Shown here: piece after piece, positions 6,180 to 12,243 of the stretch
How positions within the stretch are numbered: the first letter of the stretch is position 1
How the letters are laid out: every line of letters begins with the position of its first letter
Origin: Aphodomonas sp964553125
GTDB lineage: Bacteria > Bacillota > Clostridia > Christensenellales > Aristaeellaceae
Direction: 5' to 3'
Assembly (NCBI GenBank): GCA_964553125.1
Contig: CAZKJW010000070.1
Coordinates: 1-12,243, forward strand
Length of the DNA stretch: 12,243 nucleotides
The notes under the pieces: generated by a model
What the model saw: the letters and a program-made list of their open reading frames with translations, nothing else
What the model was told of the DNA's origin: nothing
The model's database searches: none
Position numbers and translations under genes: made by a program

Positions 6180-7175
6180 ATGGTCGTTGAAGCGGACGTT
6201 CGGATGTTCGCCGAGAAATGCAAAAAAATCTTTGAGCAGGTGGGGCGCGACATCATCGGGCAGGAGGATATCGTCGAACTGACGGTCATCGCAATGATCG
6301 CAGGCGGCAACGTGCTGCTCGAAGGCGTGCCGGGAATCGGAAAAACACGGCTGGTGCGCTCGCTCGGGCGCGTGTTCTCGCTGCCTTTTTCCCGCATTCA
6401 GTTTACGCCCGATCTCATGCCCGCCGACATCACCGGCACCGACGTGCTGGAAAAGGACGCGCAGGGCAATGCGAAATACACCTTCCGCCCCGGCCCGATT
6501 TTCAGCCACATCGTGCTTGCGGACGAAATCAACCGCGCCACGCCCAAATCGCAGAGCGCGCTGCTGGAGGCGATGCAGGAGCATATCGTGACCGTTTCCG
6601 GCAAGGATCACCGGCTTGAGGAGCCGTTCTTCGTGCTGGCCACGCAGAACCCCATCGAGCAGGAAGGTACCTACGCGCTGCCGGAGGCGCAGGTCGATCG
6701 CTTTATGTTCAAGCTGATCATGCGCTACCCGACGGTGGAGGAAATGAAGCAGATCGTGCTGATGACGCAGCAAACCATGGACGAGGTTGCCGCGGGCGTG
6801 GTGGACGGCGCGGAACTTCTGCGGATGCGGCAGACCGCGAAGGAAATCCCCGTCACCGACGAAATCGTCATGGATACGATGCGCCTTGTCTCCGCCACGC
6901 AGCCGGGCTCCCCGGAGGCGGGCGAAACCACGGCGAAGACGATTCGCCTCGGCGCAAGCCCGCGCGCGGCGCAGGCGCTGATTACGGGCGCAAAGGTGCG
7001 CGCAATGGTCTCGGGCCGCTTCAACGTCAGCCATGAGGATATCGAAGCGCTGGCGTTCCCGGTGCTGCGGCACCGCATTAAGCTCAGCTATGAGGCAATG
7101 GCGGAGCGCGTCACGCCCGACGACGTGATCGGCCGCCTGCTCGATGAAACGAAGCGTCAGAAAAAGCGCCGGTAA
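6180..7175 (+). CDS. MoxR-family AAA+ ATPase
   Basis: This 331-residue protein has the typical length of stand-alone MoxR ATPases. It has Walker A G-V-P-G-I-G-K-T (49-56), Walker B V-L-A-D-E-I-N-R-A (112-120), and the sensor 1/arginine region L-A-T-Q-N-P-I-E-Q-E-G-T-Y-x-L-P-E-A-Q-x-D-R-F (153-175). Sensor 2 G-A-S-P-R-A is at 258-263, followed by the C-terminal lid. The Q-N-P-x-E-Q-E-G-T-Y signature is diagnostic for MoxR. Such ATPases form hexameric rings in the cytoplasm and work with VWA-domain partners to assemble or activate protein complexes. All catalytic residues I can check are present. It lies 22 bases after the upstream gene and 23 before the DUF58 gene, clearly in one operon. Confidence 0.95.
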   Translation: MVVEADVRMFAEKCKKIFEQVGRDIIGQEDIVELTVIAMIAGGNVLLEGVPGIGKTRLVRSLGRVFSLPFSRIQFTPDLMPADITGTDVLEKDAQGNAKYTFRPGPIFSHIVLADEINRATPKSQSALLEAMQEHIVTVSGKDHRLEEPFFVLATQNPIEQEGTYALPEAQVDRFMFKLIMRYPTVEEMKQIVLMTQQTMDEVAAGVVDGAELLRMRQTAKEIPVTDEIVMDTMRLVSATQPGSPEAGETTAKTIRLGASPRAAQALITGAKVRAMVSGRFNVSHEDIEALAFPVLRHRIKLSYEAMAERVTPDDVIGRLLDETKRQKKRR

Positions 7176-7198
7176 CGCGGCGCGCGGAAGGAGAAGCC

Positions 7199-8098
7199 AT
7201 GGCGGAAAGAGCCGCGATACTCGACGGCGCGTTTCTGGACGCGCTGGAAACGCTCGATCTCAACGTGCGGCAGATGAAAAGCGGAAACTTCAGCGGCGCG
7301 CGCCGTTCGCGCGCCTATGGATCGTCGCCGGAATTCGCCGATTACCGCGACTACGCGCCGGGCGACGATCTGCGCCGCATCGACTGGAACGCCGCCGGGC
7401 GGTTCGACAAATATCTCATCAAGCGCTTTCTCGATGAAAAGCAGGGCAGAAACTGCGTCTATCTCGACGCTTCCGCCTCCATGGGCTTTGAAAGCGAAAA
7501 AGGCTTCGCCGCCCTGCGGCTGACGGCCGCGCTGGGGTATCTGTCCGTGACCAATATGGACAGCGTTTCCGTCCGGCTTCTCAGAGGAAAAAGCTGCACG
7601 GCGCTGGGCGAGCGCGCAGGCGGGCGGGAGGCGTTCTTCCGGCTTGGCCGGCTGCTGGACGGCGTGCAGTTCTCCGGCGACGCCGATCTGGGCGCGTGCA
7701 TCCGCAGCGACCCGAACCCCGGAACGAGCGACGGCGTGAGCTATCTCATCTCCGATTTTCTCACTGACAGCGACTGGCGCGGCGCGGTGGACGCGCTGCT
7801 CAGCCGCGGCCGCGAGGTTGCGCTGATTCAGCTGCTTTCCCCGGCGGAGCTGGAGCCTACGCTGACCGGCCCGCACGCTTTCTGCGACTGCGAAGAAAAG
7901 GGCGGCCGTTCGCCGCGCGTGACGCTGGATGTTGACCGCGACGCGCTGAAGGCCTATCGCGAAACGGCGCGGCAATTCCTTGCGGAAATCCGCAATTTCT
8001 GCGTCTCGCGGAACGTGCCGTATCTGCTGATGAACAGCAGCGAGCGGGCGGAGGACGTCCTGCGCACAAGGGGCTTAACAGAGGAGCTGATCCGATGA
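7199..8098 (+). CDS. DUF58 family protein (VWA-like fold)
   Basis: This 299-residue protein has no signal or membrane segment. The DUF58 hallmark is present: S-S-P-E-F-A-D-Y-R-D-Y-A-P-G-D-D at 42-57, then R-R-I-D-W-N-A-A-G-R-F-D (59-70). A VWA-like fold follows with a MIDAS motif D-A-S-A-S (90-94), and S-Y-L-I-S-D-F (181-187) lines the same site. AAGGAG five bases before the ATG supports the start. DUF58 proteins are nearly always encoded next to MoxR and are thought to be its adaptor or partner; no enzyme activity is known. The stop overlaps the next start as ATGA, which suggests translational coupling. Some longer DUF58 proteins have N-terminal membrane helices; this is the short soluble form. 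Confidence 0.93.
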   Translation: MAERAAILDGAFLDALETLDLNVRQMKSGNFSGARRSRAYGSSPEFADYRDYAPGDDLRRIDWNAAGRFDKYLIKRFLDEKQGRNCVYLDASASMGFESEKGFAALRLTAALGYLSVTNMDSVSVRLLRGKSCTALGERAGGREAFFRLGRLLDGVQFSGDADLGACIRSDPNPGTSDGVSYLISDFLTDSDWRGAVDALLSRGREVALIQLLSPAELEPTLTGPHAFCDCEEKGGRSPRVTLDVDRDALKAYRETARQFLAEIRNFCVSRNVPYLLMNSSERAEDVLRTRGLTEELIR

Positions 8099-9981
8099 AA
8101 TTTGTCTATCCCGCGGGCCTGTGGGCGCTGCTTGCGCTTGCCGTGCCGGCGCTGCTTCGTCTGGCGCGGCGGCGCTCGGAGGTTACGCCCGTTTCAAGTG
8201 CCTATCTGTGGCGTCTGGCGGATCAGCGCCGCAAAAAGAGCCGGCATCTGCGCCGGCTGAAGCGGCTTGTGTTTTTCCTCTTGCAGCTCGCTTCGCTTCT
8301 GCTTGCCGCGCTGCTCGTTGCGCAGCCTGTTTTTACGGCGCCAGGCGCCGGAATCAACGTAGCGGTGATTCTCGACGCGTCGGCCAGCATGAATATCGCG
8401 GACGAACGCGGCGAAACGCGCTTTGCCCGCGCCGCAGCGGCGGCGGAGCGCGATATGAAAGCCCTGCCATGGGGCGCAAGCGTAACGGTCGTGCTCTCCG
8501 GCGACGAAGCGGCCGTGATTGCAGATCATGTCAGCGCGGGCAGCGAACTGCACGCGGCGCTTGAAAACGCCGCCTGCGGCTGGGGCGAGGGCGATTTGCA
8601 GGGCGCGCTTGCGCTTTGCGAAGAAATGCTCGGCGCGGGCACGGCCTCCCGCGTTTGCCTCTACACCGACGCGGAATACGAAAGCACGGAGGGCATCGAG
8701 GTCGTCTGCGTGCGCGGCGAGGGCGAATGGAACGTCAGCGTCGGCGCGCTCAGCGCGGAAGGCTCCATCTACGGCACGGCGTTTGAAACCACGGTGCTCA
8801 GCAGCGGCCGGAGCGCGGACGTGACCTTCACTTTGACGGTGGACGGGCAGGTGCAGCCCGCCGACAAAATCGACCTTCGCGTGAACGGCGCGGCGCAGCC
8901 GTCGGGCAGCGCCTATTGCCCGGAGGGGGAGGAAACGCAAATCTCCCTGCTGCTGCGGCAGACGTATGAATACTCCGACGCAAGCGTGACCGTCCTTGCC
9001 GACGACGGCCTCGCGGAGGATAACCAGACGCGGCTTTTCCGGCACAAGGAGCAGACGGCGCGCGTGCTGCTGGCGGGCGAGAAGTCGTATTTCTGGCAGA
9101 GCGCGCTGGAGGCGCTGCCGCGGGCGGAGCTGACCACTGCTGCCGACCTGACGCAAGCGACGCTCGAAGGCTGCGACGTTTACATTTTCGACGGCTGCCT
9201 GTCCGAAAAGCTGCCCACGGACGGCGCGGTCTGGCTGCTCAATCCGCCGCGCTCGCCGCGCGAAATCGGCGTGGTGTTCGGCGAGCGCCTAATGGGCGCA
9301 TATCTCTCCCGAGCGAATTCCGAAAGCGCGCTCGCGCAGAAGCTGACCGACGGCCTCGCGCTCAATGGTGCCGCCGTCGCGCGGTTTTATGAAATCACCG
9401 CGTCCGGCGCGCTTGAAAACGTGCTCATGTGCGGAAAAATGCCCGTCCTGACGGCGGGAACCAGCGAAAACGGCTGCCTGCTGCTCGTCATGCCTTTCGA
9501 CGTGCAGGAGAGCAACCTGCCGCTGCTTGCGGATTTTGTGGTGCTTGTACACAACATGCTCGAAGCCAGCGCGCCCGAAATGCTGTCCGTGCAGACGGCG
9601 GTGTGCGGCGAGCGCGTCTGGCCGCAGGCGCATCCGCTCGGCGAGGGGCTTTTCCTGCAAACGCCCGACATGCGCCTTGCCCTGCTCAGCGCGCAGGATG
9701 TTTCCGACGGCGTAGCCGTTTCCATGCCTGGAACCTACACGCTGCTGCAAAACGTGCGCGGCGCGCAGCTGCTGCGCAGCTTCTTCGCGCAGACGCCGCC
9801 GGGCGAACGGACGGTTGACGCCGCGCCCGTGGAAACGCCGCTCGTAGTGCGCGCAGCGGAAGGCGCTGCCGATGCGCAGCCCGCGCAGGAGCGCGTTTTC
9901 CATCCGGCGCGCGTTATGGCGCTGCTGCTGCTCGCGCTGCTGCTTGCGGAATGGGGGATGTATCACCATGAAAGATATTGA
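8095..9981 (+). CDS. BatA-like membrane protein with VWA domain
   Basis: It has 628 residues. The N-terminus has the BatA/aerotolerance-type layout: a short first hydrophobic helix (about 5-23), a basic linker with V-T-P-V-S-S-A-Y-L-W-R, and a second helix (about 57-79). A VWA domain follows, starting V-A-V-I-L-D-A-S-A-S-M (89-99), with an intact MIDAS D-x-S-x-S. The middle (about 210-340) looks beta-rich, and a Rossmann-like stretch with A-R-V-L-L-A-G-E and V-Y-I-F-D-G follows. The last helix is about 605-622, leaving a short basic tail. The topology places most of the protein outside the membrane. GAGGAG eight bases upstream supports the start. It overlaps the upstream gene by four bases and the downstream gene by 14. 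It probably forms an envelope complex with the other VWA proteins; the role is inferred by family. Confidence 0.85.
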   Translation: MKFVYPAGLWALLALAVPALLRLARRRSEVTPVSSAYLWRLADQRRKKSRHLRRLKRLVFFLLQLASLLLAALLVAQPVFTAPGAGINVAVILDASASMNIADERGETRFARAAAAAERDMKALPWGASVTVVLSGDEAAVIADHVSAGSELHAALENAACGWGEGDLQGALALCEEMLGAGTASRVCLYTDAEYESTEGIEVVCVRGEGEWNVSVGALSAEGSIYGTAFETTVLSSGRSADVTFTLTVDGQVQPADKIDLRVNGAAQPSGSAYCPEGEETQISLLLRQTYEYSDASVTVLADDGLAEDNQTRLFRHKEQTARVLLAGEKSYFWQSALEALPRAELTTAADLTQATLEGCDVYIFDGCLSEKLPTDGAVWLLNPPRSPREIGVVFGERLMGAYLSRANSESALAQKLTDGLALNGAAVARFYEITASGALENVLMCGKMPVLTAGTSENGCLLLVMPFDVQESNLPLLADFVVLVHNMLEASAPEMLSVQTAVCGERVWPQAHPLGEGLFLQTPDMRLALLSAQDVSDGVAVSMPGTYTLLQNVRGAQLLRSFFAQTPPGERTVDAAPVETPLVVRAAEGAADAQPAQERVFHPARVMALLLLALLLAEWGMYHHERY

Positions 9982-12243
9982 TCTGTTTTTTGAAACCCCC
10001 GCGCTTTTGCTGGCGGCTATTCCGGCAGCCGCGCTGTTTGCGGCGATTTATTGTCTCGCGCACCGCAAGGAAAGCGGCGGCCGCACGGGGCGCGCGGCGC
10101 TTGCGCTGCGCATGACGGCGGCGGTGCTGCTTGTCGTTATCGCCGCAGGCCCCTGCGTCACGCTTTACTCGCACGAAACCGAGACCATTCTCCTCGCCGA
10201 CCGCTCCGGCAGCATGTCGCCCGCAAGCGGCGAAACGGACGCGTTTCTTGCGCAGGCGGCAGACCGCCTGAACGGAACCGTCCGCGTCCTCGACTTTGCG
10301 GCGACGCCCGCGCAGGGCGCGGCGCAGCCCGACCCGCTCGGGACGGACATTGCCGCCGCCATCGACGCGGCAGCGGCCTCCTTCGCCGCAAACGGCGCGC
10401 GGAGAATCCTGCTCGTTACGGACGGCGCAGCCACCGCCGGCGACGCGCTCGCCGCCGCGCAAAAGGCCGCCGAAAGCGGCGTGCGGCTCGACGCGCTGCA
10501 AATCAGCCCCGCGTATTCGTCGCCGCAGGCGGAAATTTCGGCGTTTGAACTGCCCGGTGAGGCCATGGAGGGCCGCTACATGGAGGCCGCCGCGACGGTG
10601 CTTTGCGATGTGGAAACGCAGGGCGTTTTGCGGGTTTACGACGGCGAAACGCTCGTGCATGAGCAGAGCATCGCCCTTGCGCCGGGCAGCCAGACGTTTT
10701 CCTGCGCTGTGAAGGCGGAAACCGTCGGCGCACACGCATTTCGCGCCGAGATTGCCGTCGAAGGCGACGCAATTCCGGAGAACGACGTTTTCGGCGTGAA
10801 CGTCACGGTCAGCCGCACGGAGAAGATTCTGCTCGTCGACGGGACGGGCAGCGAATCGGCGCAGCTCGCGCAGCTCCTGCGTGAAGACGGCGCGTCCGTG
10901 ACGGTTTCGTCGCCGCAAGCCGTGCCGCAGAATGTGTCAGATTTGTGCGAATATGCACTGATTGTGCTGATGAACGTCGACGTGAGCGACCTGCCCGAAG
11001 GCTGGGACGAAACGCTTGAAGCGGCCGTCTGCGAGTTTGGGCGCAGCGTGCTGACCACGGGCGGCGAAAACACCTACCTCTACGGCGGCATGAAGGACTC
11101 GCGCTACGAGACGCTTCTTCCCGTGCGCATGAGCGTGGAAGAAAAAGAAAGCGTCGAATCGTCGGCGCTGCTGATCGTCATTGACACGACGGACTCCATG
11201 CAGCGGGAATCGGCGGGCGTGCCGATTGAAATGGCGAAGCGCGGCGCAATCAAGTGCATCGACGAGCTGAACGGAAACGATTACGCGGGCGTGATCACGT
11301 TCTCCGACGAAGCGGAGCTTCTTGTGGAAATCACCTCCATGCGCGACAAGGAACCGGCGCTTGCGGCGGTGAACGGCATTGAAACCGCCTCGCCCGACCG
11401 GCTGACAAAATTCTCCGAAGCGCTGCGGCTGGCGTGCGACACGCTCAAGGCGTTCGACGGCGCACAGCGCAGGCACGTGATGTTCATCACGGACGGCAGC
11501 CCCGCCGACGCGAAGGAGGGCTTTGAGAAAATTGCCGAGGAAATGCGCACCGAGGGGATCACGCTTTCGGCGATTGTCGTAGGGCGCATCGTCAACGTGG
11601 TCAGTATGCTGGAAAATCTCACCGCCATTGGCGGCGGACGATGCTATCTGGTGGAAAGCGGGAAGGATCTTTCCAATATCATGTCGGTGGATTCCGTGCT
11701 CTCGCAGGTGGAATACACCATCGACGCGCCTTTCAAGCCGCAGCGCGGAACCTATGACGCGGCCTTTGCCGCGGAAGAAGAAATCACGCAGCTTTACGGC
11801 TACGTCCGCACGACGGCAAAGAGCGACGCGGACGTTCCGCTGACCACCCCCGAGGGGCGGCCGGTTTATGCAAAGCGCAGCGCCGGCGCGGGCGCTGCGG
11901 CGAGCTTTATGAGCGATCTGAGCGGCGGCTGGTCGCGCGCGTGGTTTGCCGGCGCGCAGGGAAAAAGCATGATTCTCCGCATGATCCGCGAATTGCTGCC
12001 GCAAACGCTTTCCGGCGTGGAAACGGCGGCAGACGGCGCGCGCACGGGCGAATACGCCCTGCTTTCCCGCCCGGACGGCGGCGCTGCGCTGATGGAAATC
12101 TGCTCCGCTGCCGGCGGAACGGTGTTTCAATCGCCGGAAGACGCGCTGGCCGTCGAGCTGCCGCCCACGGCCGCCGCATGGGACCCGATGCTTCCGCTGT
12201 CCATTGCAGCGCTGCTGTGCCTGCTGGCCGACGTCGTGCTGCG
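9968..12243 (+). CDS. Large membrane protein with two VWA domains around an amidotransferase-like domain (partial, runs off right edge)
   Basis: The frame stays open for 758 codons to the window end. Two N-terminal hydrophobic helices (about 10-30 and 46-66) precede VWA domain 1, with MIDAS D-R-S-G-S-M at 78-83 and L-V-T-D-G near 149-153. A beta-rich linker follows, then a class-I amidotransferase-like fold starting K-I-L-L-V-D-G (286-292) and including T-T-G-G-E-N; I see no nucleophile-elbow cysteine, so it is probably not catalytic. VWA domain 2 starts L-I-V-I-D-T-T-D-S-M (402-411) with I-T-D-G-S at 507-511. A final helix begins near 738 and the last residues read L-A-D-V-V-L-R, typical of the end of a membrane helix, so the cytoplasmic tail is missing. 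GGGGGA nine bases upstream supports the ATG, and the gene overlaps the previous one by 14 bases. It is probably the large envelope partner of the MoxR system. Confidence 0.85.
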   Translation, partial: MKDIDLFFETPALLLAAIPAAALFAAIYCLAHRKESGGRTGRAALALRMTAAVLLVVIAAGPCVTLYSHETETILLADRSGSMSPASGETDAFLAQAADRLNGTVRVLDFAATPAQGAAQPDPLGTDIAAAIDAAAASFAANGARRILLVTDGAATAGDALAAAQKAAESGVRLDALQISPAYSSPQAEISAFELPGEAMEGRYMEAAATVLCDVETQGVLRVYDGETLVHEQSIALAPGSQTFSCAVKAETVGAHAFRAEIAVEGDAIPENDVFGVNVTVSRTEKILLVDGTGSESAQLAQLLREDGASVTVSSPQAVPQNVSDLCEYALIVLMNVDVSDLPEGWDETLEAAVCEFGRSVLTTGGENTYLYGGMKDSRYETLLPVRMSVEEKESVESSALLIVIDTTDSMQRESAGVPIEMAKRGAIKCIDELNGNDYAGVITFSDEAELLVEITSMRDKEPALAAVNGIETASPDRLTKFSEALRLACDTLKAFDGAQRRHVMFITDGSPADAKEGFEKIAEEMRTEGITLSAIVVGRIVNVVSMLENLTAIGGGRCYLVESGKDLSNIMSVDSVLSQVEYTIDAPFKPQRGTYDAAFAAEEEITQLYGYVRTTAKSDADVPLTTPEGRPVYAKRSAGAGAAASFMSDLSGGWSRAWFAGAQGKSMILRMIRELLPQTLSGVETAADGARTGEYALLSRPDGGAALMEICSAAGGTVFQSPEDALAVELPPTAAAWDPMLPLSIAALLCLLADVVL

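Noticed and set aside
6144..7073. Minus-strand open frame of 309 codons opposite the MoxR gene
   Set aside because: It is the antisense shadow of the MoxR gene, rich in H and R, with no domain.

Overview
The window is high-GC bacterial DNA with Shine-Dalgarno-led genes, all on the + strand. The best guess is a GC-rich gut-type Bacillota (Clostridia), from three things: purine-rich ribosome sites, a secreted flavin reductase with an adjacent LysR regulator, and a MoxR/DUF58/von Willebrand A (VWA) operon. The species cannot be named from the sequence alone, and other phyla such as Synergistota are not excluded.

Region 1 (1 to about 1270) has no credible gene. It is a degenerate direct-repeat array with a period of roughly 270-320 bp. 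Two sub-types seem to alternate (A-B-A-B), and a 15-bp core occurs six times. A near-perfect 13-bp stem palindrome sits at the left edge. Region 2 (about 1270-1640) is a GC-rich stretch followed by an AT-richer leader. The leader holds a perfect dyad (GCAGT-TCT-ACTGC) four bases upstream of a consensus TTGACA box, and further inverted repeats before the first gene.

Region 3 (1641-3823) holds an exported FAD-dependent reductase of the fumarate reductase/flavocytochrome c superfamily. It has a Tat-like signal and a C-terminal FMN-binding domain with a D-x-x-S-G-A-T flavinylation motif. A strong intrinsic terminator (3701-3732) follows it. Region 4 (3823-4707) is a LysR-family regulator on the same strand, which may control the reductase.

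Region 5 (4721 to the right edge) is a tightly packed operon. In order it has a three-helix membrane/coiled-coil protein, a MoxR AAA+ ATPase, a DUF58 protein, a BatA-like membrane VWA protein, and a large membrane protein with two VWA domains around an amidotransferase-like domain, cut by the window end just after its last membrane helix begins. Genes are 22-23 bp apart or overlap. By analogy with known MoxR-VWA loci, the ATPase probably remodels or matures envelope-associated targets with the VWA proteins as metal-dependent adaptors; the client is unknown. Only 13 bp, with no terminator, separate the LysR gene from this operon, so the two may be co-transcribed.

The most unusual parts are the repeat array, the C-terminal FMN domain and altered active-site loop of the reductase, and the operator-like dyad in front of it.
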